A stretch of DNA of 64,000 nt from Phycisphaeraceae bacterium (lineage in GTDB: Bacteria; Planctomycetota; Phycisphaerae; Phycisphaerales; UBA1924): contig JACKHF010000002.1 of the NCBI GenBank assembly GCA_020639155.1, positions 372,001-436,000 on the forward strand, read 5' to 3'. How positions within the stretch are numbered: the first letter of the stretch is position 1; each line of letters starts with the position of its first letter. Below are positions 44,978 through 54,428 of the stretch, one piece after another. Made by a program: the position numbers and the translations under genes. The notes beneath the pieces were generated by a model, which saw nothing but the letters and a program-made list of their open reading frames with translations, was not told where the DNA came from and did not search any database.

Positions 44978-46033
44978 GTGGACCTGCATGAAATCCTCAA
45001 GGCCGCATACGAAGCCGACGCATCTGACATCCATCTTATCGCCGGCTCACAGCCGATGATGCGTGTGCATCAGATCATGAAACCACTCGACTATCCGGTG
45101 ATTTCACCGGAGCAGGCGCGCGCATTTTTCGAGCAGATGGCTCCTCGTGAAGCGATCGATACGTTCGAGCGGATGAAGGATGCCGATTTTTCGTACCAGG
45201 TTTCAGAACTTGCCCGCTATCGTGTGAACTGCCACTTGCAGCGTGGTGTGTGTGCGATGGCCATGCGAATGATCAAAACCAAAGTGCCTCCGTTGGCAAA
45301 GCTCTCACTGCCCGAGGTTATTGCACGTCTGACATATCTGCCACGTGGACTTGTGCTCGTGACGGGTGATACAGGTTCGGGCAAGTCAACGACACTTGCA
45401 GCGATGATTGAAGCGATGAACCAGCGTTATCGCAAGCACATCATCACTCTGGAAGATCCCGTTGAATACGTGTTCCAGAGCGCAAAGTGTGTGATCGAGC
45501 AGCGCGAGCTTGGTCAGGACATGCCAACATTCAGTTCAGGACTGAAACACTCGCTGCGTCAGGACCCCGACATCATTCTGGTGGGCGAAATGCGTGACCT
45601 TGAGACAACAGCACTTGCGATCTCAGCAGCGGAAACAGGTCACCTTGTGCTTTCAACGCTGCACACTGTGAACGCATCGCAGACGGTCGAACGTATCATC
45701 GATATGTATCCTGCAGGCCAGCAGAATCAGATCCGCTCAATGCTGGCAAACACACTTCAGGCGGTTGTTTCGCAGACCCTGTTCTCACGTGTTGACAAGC
45801 CAGGCATGGTGCCAGCGGTTGAGACACTGCTCTGTACACCCGCTGTTCGCAACCTGATCCGCGAAGCCCGCACGTTTGAAATTCCGAACATCATCGAGAC
45901 CAGCCGCAACGTCGGCATGTCGTCGCTTGACGCGTCGATCGCCGAGTTGTACTTCAACGGCATGATTAGTAAGGAAGATGCGATCGCACAGGCAGCATAC
46001 CCAGATAAGCTGGAACGCCTGCTTGCAGCGTGA
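44978..46033 (+). CDS. pilT: Type IV pilus retraction ATPase
   Basis: The product has 351 residues from a GTG start with GGAG 7 bases upstream. Walker A is GDTGSGKSTT, the Asp box and Walker B region are DPDIILVGEMRDLETTALAI, and TGHLVLSTLHTVNASQTVER is the His box. These are typical of PilT, the hexameric ATPase that depolymerises pili for twitching motility. No pilB is nearby. It heads a five-gene operon with pilC and pseudopilin-like genes. Confidence 0.94.
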   Translation: MDLHEILKAAYEADASDIHLIAGSQPMMRVHQIMKPLDYPVISPEQARAFFEQMAPREAIDTFERMKDADFSYQVSELARYRVNCHLQRGVCAMAMRMIKTKVPPLAKLSLPEVIARLTYLPRGLVLVTGDTGSGKSTTLAAMIEAMNQRYRKHIITLEDPVEYVFQSAKCVIEQRELGQDMPTFSSGLKHSLRQDPDIILVGEMRDLETTALAISAAETGHLVLSTLHTVNASQTVERIIDMYPAGQQNQIRSMLANTLQAVVSQTLFSRVDKPGMVPAVETLLCTPAVRNLIREARTFEIPNIIETSRNVGMSSLDASIAELYFNGMISKEDAIAQAAYPDKLERLLAA

Positions 46034-46091
46034 AGATATTTGATGCATTGTTGACAGAGCCGAGTTTCACACACGATCGAGACGGAACGCC

Positions 46092-47321
46092 ATGCCAAAC
46101 TATCGCTATCAGGTTCGCAGTTCTGACGGTCAGATCCAGACCGGCGTGATGAGCGCTGATTCGACCGCGACGGTCGCACAGATCCTGCGCAATCAGGGTG
46201 GGCATGTGCTGCAGGTCAGCGTGGCGAACTCAGCGGAACTCGGCGGTGGTTTTCTTGAGAAGTTCCGCGAGGTGAACGCAGGAAAGCCCAAGACCAAGCA
46301 CGTGTTGGACTTTACTACCCAGCTCGCGGTGATGATGCGTGCAGGTATTAATCTGCGATCGGCACTCGATGGCATTGCAGAGCAGATCGAGCATCCCGCA
46401 TTTCGAAAGGTTGTGATAGGACTCAAGAACGATGTTGAGTCAGGTAAGCCATTCTCTGAGGCGTTGCAGCGTCATCCCAAGCTGTTCGGTCCATTGTACA
46501 TCAATATGGTGCGAGCGTCTGAAATGGCGGGTTCATTTGCGGACATGCTCGACCGTATCGCCGGGTACATTGCTCAGGAGCAGGAAACCCGGAAAATGGT
46601 CATCGGTGCGTCGATCTACCCCGGTGTGATTGCAACCATGGCTGTAGGTGTAACCATCTTCCTGCTGACATTCGTGCTGCCGAAGTTTGAAGCGGTGTTC
46701 GAAGGTAAGGAGGATGTGCTTCCCTGGTCAACCAAGTTTCTGCTTTCAGCATCGGACTTCATGATCCACAACTGGTACTACGTTGTTGGTGGCTTGCTTG
46801 GTGTTGTCATTGGGTTTGTGTTTATCTTCAAATCAGAACCGGGTGGTGCATGGAAGGATCGATTTGTGCTGAGAGCACCAGTACTCAAGGGAATGTTCAA
46901 AGCGCTGTACATCAGCCGATCACTTCAGATTATGGGTCAGTTGATTAACGCGGGTGTGCCGATGCTCGATACGCTTGCGATTACAGGTGATATTTCCGGT
47001 AATCGTGTGTTTAAGGCGATGTGGCGCACCGTGTATGCCAGTGTCAAGCAGGGACGAAAGATCAGTGTCCCGCTGACAACTGCGAAACATTTGCCCAAAT
47101 CTGTCGTGCAGATGATCACTGCGGGCGAGGAGTCCGGTAAGCTCGGTGAGGTACTTGATGAGGTTTCGTCCTATTACATCAAGACCCTGAAGGAGCAGAT
47201 CAAGACTGTGACCAGTCTTATCGAGCCCATCATGATTGTGATTATGGGCTCGGTGGTTGGTTTTATCGCTATGTCCATCATTCTCCCCATCTTCAAGATG
47301 AGCCAGATTGTCAATCACTGA
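46092..47321 (+). CDS. pilC: Type IV pilus/type II secretion inner-membrane platform protein
   Basis: This is a 409-residue GspF/PilC protein with two repeats of the GspF domain and three membrane segments. TTQLAVMMRAGINLRSALDG, AEQIEHPAFRKVVIGLKNDV and the second-half equivalent MGQLINAGVPMLDTLAITGD are characteristic. It anchors the ATPases at the base of the pilus. It lies 58 bp after pilT in the same direction. Confidence 0.94.
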   Translation: MPNYRYQVRSSDGQIQTGVMSADSTATVAQILRNQGGHVLQVSVANSAELGGGFLEKFREVNAGKPKTKHVLDFTTQLAVMMRAGINLRSALDGIAEQIEHPAFRKVVIGLKNDVESGKPFSEALQRHPKLFGPLYINMVRASEMAGSFADMLDRIAGYIAQEQETRKMVIGASIYPGVIATMAVGVTIFLLTFVLPKFEAVFEGKEDVLPWSTKFLLSASDFMIHNWYYVVGGLLGVVIGFVFIFKSEPGGAWKDRFVLRAPVLKGMFKALYISRSLQIMGQLINAGVPMLDTLAITGDISGNRVFKAMWRTVYASVKQGRKISVPLTTAKHLPKSVVQMITAGEESGKLGEVLDEVSSYYIKTLKEQIKTVTSLIEPIMIVIMGSVVGFIAMSIILPIFKMSQIVNH

Positions 47322-47383
47322 TTTGTAATCAATGCTGAAACAGGCGGGTGCGATATCCCGTCTGTCAGCAAGGAGTACGAGGT

Positions 47384-48106
47384 ATGCTTGGTCGATCCCG
47401 GTTTCCAATGTGCTCCCGGCGTGCGCGTCGCGGCGCGAGGCGTCGGGGATTCACGCTGATAGAGACGGCGCTTGCAACGATCATCATTGGTGTCGGTGTC
47501 GTAGCCGTTGTTGAAGCGCAGGTCGCGTTTTCTCAGGTGAATCAATGGTCGAGCCATTCAGCTACCGCAACGATGCTTGCAAACGAGATACGCCAACTCA
47601 CAATCAATATGCCGCGACATGATCCGATTACCGGGTTGTATATCAATAGCGGCACGCTCGTTGGATGGGGACGGGAAGCGAATGAAACATCCGTCACTGA
47701 TCTTGACGATATCGATGATTTCTCAGGTGTTTCGTTTGGTGCTACCGGCACATTCTCGGGGCCGGTTGATGCAACAGGAAATGTGATTCCAGAAATCAGT
47801 GCAGGCGGACAGGTTGTCATGAACAACGGTTCCGTTGTGCCAATTGAAGGATGGACACAGTCAGTCACAGTTGAGAAAGTGCGACATTTCCGGTTTGATG
47901 AGGTTCTGGCAAATGGATACTACGAACCGGCTGTCGGCACTACACCGGGAACATCCGTTGATGGGTTCCCACTGCGTGTGACCGTCAGGGTGTTTTATCA
48001 GGCACCGGGATCGACAACGCCAATGGAAGTAGGAAAGGTGCGATGGGTAGTGCCAGCTGATCGCAGGTATTCTGAGATACCTGCGACTGGTGCATCGCCC
48101 GAGTAA
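47384..48106 (+). CDS. Type IV prepilin-like protein
   Basis: The product has 240 residues with a basic leader and the prepilin motif RRRGFTLIETALATIIIGVG, so prepilin peptidase should cut before the Phe with Glu at +5. The rest is unrecognised and includes a beta-rich region with PVDATGNVIPEISAGGQVVM and RVFYQAPGSTTPMEVGKV. It fits a minor pseudopilin. AGGAG lies 8 bases before the start. It is the third gene of the pil operon. Confidence 0.82.
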   Translation: MLGRSRFPMCSRRARRGARRRGFTLIETALATIIIGVGVVAVVEAQVAFSQVNQWSSHSATATMLANEIRQLTINMPRHDPITGLYINSGTLVGWGREANETSVTDLDDIDDFSGVSFGATGTFSGPVDATGNVIPEISAGGQVVMNNGSVVPIEGWTQSVTVEKVRHFRFDEVLANGYYEPAVGTTPGTSVDGFPLRVTVRVFYQAPGSTTPMEVGKVRWVVPADRRYSEIPATGASPE

Positions 48107-48165
48107 TCATGATTGTGGATCTGGCAGGTTGAGTTGAGTGGGGCAACGGTTCAGCTGGGAGTGTT

Positions 48166-51078
48166 GTGGGTATGTTGCAACGACTTGGATTCATTCGCAA
48201 TACTCGTGTGACACGACTTCGCCAAGCTGCTGGCTCGCGTCGCGGTATTGTATCTGTGCTCGCGATGATGTTCCTCATCCTGTTCAGTTCCCTCAGTGTT
48301 GCGATGGCAATCGCGAGCCAGGGGAATCTGCGCACCGCTTCCACGCATCTCTATGTCATGGGGGCTATGGGAGCAGCGGAAACAGGGCTTGGTGTTGGTG
48401 AAATGCGTCTCGCGTATGCAGCGAGCCGGGTTTCCATAAACAAGGGAAACATCGATAACACCATCGGTATTGCGTTGTGGTCTGGAACACCGTCATCGGT
48501 TGCGACCGCGAGCATTGCTGCCATGTTCGATGGCACAGTGCCAACAAATGTATCCGACGCGCTGATGTACATGCACAGTCTGGATGCCAACACAATCACA
48601 GTGGGCGGTGTGACATCACCGACACGTGGCAACATACCATCCGGATTATCGTCATCGACGTATGGTGCGACAGATTGGATCGTGACACCGGCGATATCGC
48701 TTGAAGACGACGTTGGTGGAAGCCAGACAACCGGCGCTGCATTTCAAATTACATATGCTCCGCTTGCGGACGGCAAAACAATCCGAATTGTGTCTACCGG
48801 ATATGACTTTGGAGTGACGCGAAACGGTCTTCCGGTTTCCAGAACACTCACAAAGGACTTTGTACTTGTCAAGACGATCAGCAGCGCTATCGTGAGTCCG
48901 AGTCGTGTCATGGTCGGCAAGAACGTCATGATCGATGGTGACATTGCGACGACATTCGAAGATGTTGGTGCTGTGAACGGTGATCCCGTGCGGATTCGCT
49001 CGGACTTCCAGTACCTTACAGCTGCGCTGGACCAGGATCTGGAGTGGTTGACACAGAACCTCAAGGCCCATGATGTGGACGGCGACAACCGTCTGCGCGT
49101 CACCCATCCGGAAGAGGGTTTGGGTCTGGGTGTTGACACAGATGATCCGCCGGACGGCATCGTTGACAAGGTCTTCGCTGACAAAACCGGCGATGGATAT
49201 GTTGACGACTTTGATCTGTTCCTTGCGGCATTTGATGCTAATGACGATGGAATGGTTGCGCTGTCCGACGAGCTTCGCGAGGGTGGACCATATGAAGCGT
49301 TGACAGCCGAGTTTGTTGATGGCAGCGGCGATCCACTTGATGAGGATCTGTCCCTGCTCATTGACTCAGCAAACCCTGATCGAAATAAGAACGGGATCTA
49401 TGGATACGACGATGAGAATAACAACGGACGATTCGACCCGGAAACTGAAACGCTGTACGACTATGACGCAATAAAGGATACGTATCCGGATCACGTGCTT
49501 GGATATCGCGATGGCGTGCTCGACGTAAGGGATCTCTATGCTAAGGTGAATGGCAGCGTTCAGCTGCGCGTGACAGAGTCCGACTGGACATCCGAGCAGG
49601 GAGATCTACACGACATCATGCAGGGGTCTATCAGGCCCAAGGGCGACGGCACGCCGCTGCAGTTTGCGCTGCCCGACCAGAAACTTGTTGAACTGACCGC
49701 GGATGACTTTGATGTCGCGCAGAGCGAACTCGTCACAGCCGTGAGTAACGGCGATCCGTTCTGGGATCAGGTCGCAGCGAATCTTGGGACATCTGTTGCT
49801 GCACTTGCAACATATGTTGAATCCGGCGCTGGTACGGTGAAGTACTACCGTGTCGATCCCGACACCGATGGTGATAACCTTCCAGACAACTGGAGCACAG
49901 CGTACTTCGAGAAAATGCCGTTCAATGCGCCAGCCTATTCGGACTGGTACTACAGGCCGGTATTCGAGAACATGGTGTTCCGCGATGTTGAAGTCCCGAT
50001 GGGTGTCAACGGGCTCTTCAAGAACTGTACATTTGTTGGCGTGTGCTATGTTCGATCGCACGAAGACAACTCCCACCCGGTGTGGAACCTGTATGGTCGT
50101 ATGACGCTTGATTCGTCATCGGGCAAGCCAAAGCCTGCCGATAGAATGCTGATTACAAGTTCAACCGAGTACCCTGACGACATTCTGCCTGCGAGCGCAC
50201 TGCCCCCGTATCAGGACGTGAGTGTCCCCGTCGACGGGTTTACGAACGCACTGGATAAGGCCGACTTTGCGAAAAACGGTCGTCCGCTGAACTGGAGTGA
50301 TCTGCCAGATCCACTGATTATTAGTGGCAAGCGTGTGATTAACACGAAGGAGTATTCGAACAACATTCGTTTCCACGACTGCCTGTTCATCGGGTCGATT
50401 GTGAGCGATGCGTCTGCCGAGTACACGCATCCCCGCAACAAGATGCAGTTTACAGGTGCGACGAAGTTTGTGTCAGAGCATCCTGATGAAACACTGGCAT
50501 CAAACCCAGTTTACATTCCTGATACGGCGGATCTTGCAGCCATCGCGAAGAGTTCCATGATGCTGCCGAACTACTCAGTTGATATTGGCAGCTTTAACAG
50601 TCCGCCTGAGCAGGATGTGCGCCTGAAGGGTGCGATCATCGCAGGTATCCTGGATATTCGAGGGAATGCGAGCATCGATGGAGCACTGTTGATGACATTC
50701 AAGCCGGTGCTTGGCGAGGGGCCACTGGTCGATCCGCAGGGCAATCCGGTTGGTAACACAGCAGGATTTAATGTGACCCTCGGGTACTTTGGACCTGACG
50801 ATGGCGATCTGGAGTCGCTTGATCCGCAGGACCTGACGGAAGTTGGCGGCGTGAAGATTACCGGCTGGGATCTTGATGGCGACGGACTTCCGGATCTGCC
50901 GCACGATGAAACACCCACAGCGGCTCAACTTGCTGCCGGTGCGACACCCATTCCGTTCTACGGGTATGGCAGTGTGCAGATCAAGTTTAACCCTGCAATG
51001 GAACTGCCCGACGGCATCATGCTGCCGATCACCATCAGTTCGCAGGCAAGCTCATATCATGAAGGGAAGCTGCAATGA
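48166..51078 (+). CDS. Large PilX-like exported protein with EF-hand-like region
   Basis: The 970-residue product has an N-terminal basic leader and one hydrophobic helix (GIVSVLAMMFLILFSSLSVA), as in PilX-type pilus proteins, but is several times their length. Between about residues 300 and 430 there are Asp/Gly-rich calcium-binding-like loops (DVDGDNRL, DKTGDGYVDDFDL, DANDDGMV, NPDRNKNGIYGYDDENNNG). The C-terminal third is beta-rich (for example LKGAIIAGILDIRGNASIDG). The start may be GTG 48166 or ATG 48172. Its stop overlaps the next pseudopilin start by ATGA. I infer a pilus-tip or surface protein. Confidence 0.7.
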   Translation: MGMLQRLGFIRNTRVTRLRQAAGSRRGIVSVLAMMFLILFSSLSVAMAIASQGNLRTASTHLYVMGAMGAAETGLGVGEMRLAYAASRVSINKGNIDNTIGIALWSGTPSSVATASIAAMFDGTVPTNVSDALMYMHSLDANTITVGGVTSPTRGNIPSGLSSSTYGATDWIVTPAISLEDDVGGSQTTGAAFQITYAPLADGKTIRIVSTGYDFGVTRNGLPVSRTLTKDFVLVKTISSAIVSPSRVMVGKNVMIDGDIATTFEDVGAVNGDPVRIRSDFQYLTAALDQDLEWLTQNLKAHDVDGDNRLRVTHPEEGLGLGVDTDDPPDGIVDKVFADKTGDGYVDDFDLFLAAFDANDDGMVALSDELREGGPYEALTAEFVDGSGDPLDEDLSLLIDSANPDRNKNGIYGYDDENNNGRFDPETETLYDYDAIKDTYPDHVLGYRDGVLDVRDLYAKVNGSVQLRVTESDWTSEQGDLHDIMQGSIRPKGDGTPLQFALPDQKLVELTADDFDVAQSELVTAVSNGDPFWDQVAANLGTSVAALATYVESGAGTVKYYRVDPDTDGDNLPDNWSTAYFEKMPFNAPAYSDWYYRPVFENMVFRDVEVPMGVNGLFKNCTFVGVCYVRSHEDNSHPVWNLYGRMTLDSSSGKPKPADRMLITSSTEYPDDILPASALPPYQDVSVPVDGFTNALDKADFAKNGRPLNWSDLPDPLIISGKRVINTKEYSNNIRFHDCLFIGSIVSDASAEYTHPRNKMQFTGATKFVSEHPDETLASNPVYIPDTADLAAIAKSSMMLPNYSVDIGSFNSPPEQDVRLKGAIIAGILDIRGNASIDGALLMTFKPVLGEGPLVDPQGNPVGNTAGFNVTLGYFGPDDGDLESLDPQDLTEVGGVKITGWDLDGDGLPDLPHDETPTAAQLAAGATPIPFYGYGSVQIKFNPAMELPDGIMLPITISSQASSYHEGKLQ

Positions 51079-51704
51079 GTACACATCGCCGCAAACATCA
51101 GGTTGTGCGTCGTGCGTTCAGTGTGGTTGAGATGCTGGTTGCAATTGCAATCAGTGGCGCATTGCTGGCAGCATCGACTGTTGCGCTTGATACCTGTTTT
51201 AAGAGTTATCAGGTGACAACAGACTCGGCATCATCGCATGTTGTTTCTCGTATCGTTATGCATCGAATCACTTCACTGATTCGCACTGGGACCGACTTTG
51301 GGCCGTACCCAACCAATCCGCTCGACCCGACGCAGAATCCTGTCATTAGTGATTCCATTGAGTTCGTCGCCGAAAATGACGGCGCTGGCAACATGACGGT
51401 GGTTCGAATTGAGCAGGTCGAGGACGACACCAGCACCAACGGCACGGACATGCTTCAGCTGACAATTATGCCGTTTGTTTCCGGAGTCGCGCAGACCCCA
51501 ATCGTTCAGCCGATCCTTCGCGGGGTGCAGGATGCGACTTTCATTCTCGATTACGATGTAGGGCCGCGCCTGAAGAAGGCCACAGTCGATATCACCGTCG
51601 AGCCGAATGATTATCAGGATGGTTCTATCACCAGTGGCCTGACTGCGAATGTTATTCGGTTTGTGGCTTCGGCGTATCCGAAGAAGATCGATCTGAGCAA
51701 CTGA
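51075..51704 (+). CDS. Prepilin-like protein (PilW/PulJ type)
   Basis: The product has 209 residues with the leader HRRKHQVVRRAFSVVEMLVA, a prepilin-type site with Ala in place of Gly before the Phe and Glu at +5. The remaining domain (SIEFVAENDGAGNMTVVRIE, GVQDATFILDYDVG) resembles PilW/GspJ minor pseudopilins. Coupled by ATGA to the large PilX-like gene. It ends the operon before a terminator. Confidence 0.78.
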   Translation: MSTHRRKHQVVRRAFSVVEMLVAIAISGALLAASTVALDTCFKSYQVTTDSASSHVVSRIVMHRITSLIRTGTDFGPYPTNPLDPTQNPVISDSIEFVAENDGAGNMTVVRIEQVEDDTSTNGTDMLQLTIMPFVSGVAQTPIVQPILRGVQDATFILDYDVGPRLKKATVDITVEPNDYQDGSITSGLTANVIRFVASAYPKKIDLSN

Positions 51705-51730
51705 TCTGCACGCGAGATTGCTCACACGTC

Positions 51731-51758
51731 ACCCGCTCATCCGAGCGGGTTTTTCTTT
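51731..51758 (+). terminator. Rho-independent terminator of the pil operon
   Basis: ACCCGCTC (51731-51738), loop ATCC, GAGCGGGT (51743-51750), followed by a T-rich run to 51758. A textbook intrinsic terminator, 27 bp after the last stop. Confidence 0.9.
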
Positions 51759-51787
51759 GTCAGTAGACCTCTATGTGACTTGGCGGC

Positions 51788-52618
51788 GTGTCGAAAAATC
51801 AGTCGTCAGGCCTACGCTTGGCTGTGATCGATACACACTGCCATCTCACATTCCCCGAGTTCTCGTCACGAGTCGATGAGGTTCTATCCGTCGCGAATGA
51901 GCACGTTGTGACAGGCATGATCTCTATCTCAACGACCACCGTTGATTGCGTCAACGCACTTGAGATCGCAAAACAGCACGAGCGAGTCTGGTGTACAGCG
52001 GGTGTGCATCCGCTTTATAGCGACGAGGGACCGCACAACTGGGAACAAATGCGAACTGTCGGAATGCATGAGAAGTGTGTCGGATGGGGTGAACTTGGGC
52101 TTGACAATCATTATGACGAGCCACTGAGAGACATACAGCACACCGTTCTGCATGAGCAGTTGGCGCATATCGAGTCATGGAAGAACGATACATCATGCCC
52201 ACTCGATTTGCCGATCGTGATCCATTGTCGAAAAGCCTTCAACGACCTGATCCCAATCCTCAGGAGCAGTTTGCTTGCTGCGGACAAGTTTGTGTTCCAT
52301 TGCTTTACTGGATCACCCGAGGATGTGCGCAGAGTTCTGGACTTTGGTGCATCAGTGTCATTTACCGGCGTTGTGACGTACAAGAATGCACGCGAAGTAG
52401 CTGAAGCTGCGAAGCTTGTGCCGAGCGATCGAATCATGGTCGAGACAGATGCGCCATTTCTCTCTCCCGAGCCAAAGCGGGGTGTGCGCCCGTGTGAGCC
52501 GTGGATGACCTCGTTGACTGCGCGATTTCTTGCAGAGATTCGTGGGCAGGACTTTGATTCATTTCATGATCAGATCAATAGAAACACACACAACTTCTTT
52601 GGAATACCAGCCGCATGA
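51788..52618 (+). CDS. tatD: TatD-family metal-dependent deoxyribonuclease
   Basis: This is a 276-residue TIM-barrel hydrolase. Metal ligands are visible in VIDTHCHLTFPEF, GWGELGLDNH, IVIHCRKAFND, FVFHCFTGS and MVETDAPFLSPEP. TatD enzymes act as 3'-5' exonucleases in DNA quality control. The GTG at 51788 has no strong RBS. The stop overlaps the lgt start (ATGA), so it is the first gene of an operon running to about 56911. Confidence 0.9.
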   Translation: MSKNQSSGLRLAVIDTHCHLTFPEFSSRVDEVLSVANEHVVTGMISISTTTVDCVNALEIAKQHERVWCTAGVHPLYSDEGPHNWEQMRTVGMHEKCVGWGELGLDNHYDEPLRDIQHTVLHEQLAHIESWKNDTSCPLDLPIVIHCRKAFNDLIPILRSSLLAADKFVFHCFTGSPEDVRRVLDFGASVSFTGVVTYKNAREVAEAAKLVPSDRIMVETDAPFLSPEPKRGVRPCEPWMTSLTARFLAEIRGQDFDSFHDQINRNTHNFFGIPAA

Positions 52619-53724
52619 ACACAATCACGGTGACGCTGGCGGACTGGGTCCACAATCTGGACCCTGTGATCTTGCCGATCTCTGGCAGGCTTGCTGTGCG
52701 CTGGTACGGTCTGTCGTATGCGCTCGGGTTCTTTGTTGCGTGGCTCTTCATGCGATGGCTTTCAAAGCGCGGCGCATGCGCAGTGCCTGCTGCGAGGACT
52801 GCGGATGCGATCCTGCTTACAGCAATTATCACAGTTGTGGGTGGGCGCCTTGGATACGTGCTCTTTTACCAGCCGGGGCTTCTCAATGACTTCTCGTCCA
52901 GTTTTCCGTTCTGGGGCGTGTTTGACACAACGCAGGGTGGTATGGCGAGCCACGGAGGCATCATCGGCGCGATTGTGGGTGCGTGGCTGGTATCGAGAGG
53001 GTGGAAGGTTTCGGACAATGAAGGCAATATTTCACGAGCTGGCGCGTGTCCTCTCAGGCATGTGCTCGACACGTTTGCGCTGCTGTGTCCGTTTGGATTG
53101 TTTTTCGGCAGACTTGCGAACTTTGTGAATGGCGAACTTCTGGGTAGGGTTGTTGCTGGCCCAGGGGAGTCCGCACCGTGGTGGGCGGTTCGGTTTCCGC
53201 AGGAGTTTTCTGAACGGTTCAAGGAACTGAGCGAAGACCAGCAGGTCGCAATGCTCCAGTTTGGTCAGCAGTTTGCGCAGGGGAACGAGTCACCCGGCAT
53301 CGGGTATGAGCGTGCAGTCTCGATGTTGCACGAGGGTGTACCAGGCATGGCCGAGAAGTTCGCACAGATTCTCAACGCAAGACATCCTTCACAGTTATAC
53401 CAAGCCTTGGCTGAAGGGGTTGTGCTGGCAACTGTGTTATGGATCATTGCCAGAAAGCCACGACTCCCTGGCATCATCGGCTGCTGGTTTATGATCACGT
53501 ATGGCGTGCTGCGTGTTGTGACAGAGTTCTGGCGGCTTCCTGATTCTCATCTTGTAACGCAGCGCATCGCGGGCTTGAGTCGTGGACAGTGGCTGAGTGT
53601 TCTAATGGTGGGCATAGGCATTGCGTTTCTGCTTCGCTGGCGTCATAGCGGCGAACCAAAGATGGGTGGCTGGGCGTATTCCCGTGCAGACACGACTCCA
53701 AATGAGGCGATAACTACCCCATGA
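52615..53724 (+). CDS. lgt: Prolipoprotein diacylglyceryl transferase
   Basis: This is a 369-residue membrane enzyme that moves diacylglycerol from phosphatidylglycerol to the cysteine of prolipoproteins. Typical pieces are VRWYGLSYALGFFVAWLFMR, GGRLGYVLFYQPG, GGMASHGGIIGAIVGAWLVS, FGLFFGRLANFVNGELLGRV and RHPSQLYQALAEGVVL. The central insert (residues 180-245) is longer than in E. coli. Overlaps tatD and the next gene by 4 bases each. Confidence 0.95.
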   Translation: MNTITVTLADWVHNLDPVILPISGRLAVRWYGLSYALGFFVAWLFMRWLSKRGACAVPAARTADAILLTAIITVVGGRLGYVLFYQPGLLNDFSSSFPFWGVFDTTQGGMASHGGIIGAIVGAWLVSRGWKVSDNEGNISRAGACPLRHVLDTFALLCPFGLFFGRLANFVNGELLGRVVAGPGESAPWWAVRFPQEFSERFKELSEDQQVAMLQFGQQFAQGNESPGIGYERAVSMLHEGVPGMAEKFAQILNARHPSQLYQALAEGVVLATVLWIIARKPRLPGIIGCWFMITYGVLRVVTEFWRLPDSHLVTQRIAGLSRGQWLSVLMVGIGIAFLLRWRHSGEPKMGGWAYSRADTTPNEAITTP

Positions 53725-54386
53725 CCGATGCGATCGACACACCAGCCCCAGTGCATGAGCCGATTCCTGAGTCGGCACAGATCAGCCCCGTGCCAAAGTG
53801 GGCGCTGCATCGTCGTCTGTACGACTGGATGGTGTCATTTGCGGAGCATCCAAAGGCGACGCTTGTGCTCTTTTGGCTGAGCTTTGCAGAGTCGAGTTTC
53901 TTCCCAATTCCGCCCGACGTGCTGCTGCTTCCGATGGCGCTTGGAAATCGCGCAAAGGCGTTCTGGTACGCGCTGGTGACAACAGTGGGGAGCGTGCTCG
54001 GCGCATTGCTGGGATACGCGATCGGTGTGTTCGGGATCGAGCTTGCGATCAGACTGATCCCGAAGGTGACGCAGGAGGGTGTGGATGAACTCGCTGCGAA
54101 GTTCACCGAGAACGGCGATCTGTATGTGTTTATCGCAGCACTCACGCCGATCCCATTCAAACTGGTGACAATCGTTGCGGGCAGCGCATCGATGAACATC
54201 CCAATCTTCATTGGAGCGTGCATTGTCGGGCGCGGGATGCGTTTCTTTGCTGGCGCGGGTCTGGTTTGGCTTGTCGGGCCGAAAGCAAAGCCGTTGATCG
54301 AGAAGTATTTCAACCTGGCGTGCATCGTTGCGGGTGTGCTGCTGGCTGGTGCATACTTTGCATATCGTGCGTTGTCGCACCACTGA
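53721..54386 (+). CDS. VTT-domain membrane protein (YqaA/DedA-like)
   Basis: The 221-residue protein has about five membrane helices. FAESSFFPIPPDVLLLPMAL is the YqaA-type motif, GSVLGALLGYAIGVFGIELA and TPIPFKLVTIVAGSASMNIP are the other conserved blocks. Such proteins scramble or flip lipids or carriers such as undecaprenyl phosphate; the cargo is unknown here. Overlaps lgt by 4 bases (ATGA). Confidence 0.85.
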   Translation: MTDAIDTPAPVHEPIPESAQISPVPKWALHRRLYDWMVSFAEHPKATLVLFWLSFAESSFFPIPPDVLLLPMALGNRAKAFWYALVTTVGSVLGALLGYAIGVFGIELAIRLIPKVTQEGVDELAAKFTENGDLYVFIAALTPIPFKLVTIVAGSASMNIPIFIGACIVGRGMRFFAGAGLVWLVGPKAKPLIEKYFNLACIVAGVLLAGAYFAYRALSHH

Positions 54387-54428
54387 ACTTCTGATGTGTT
54401 GATTGAGAGATTGAGCAGGGAGAGTCTG

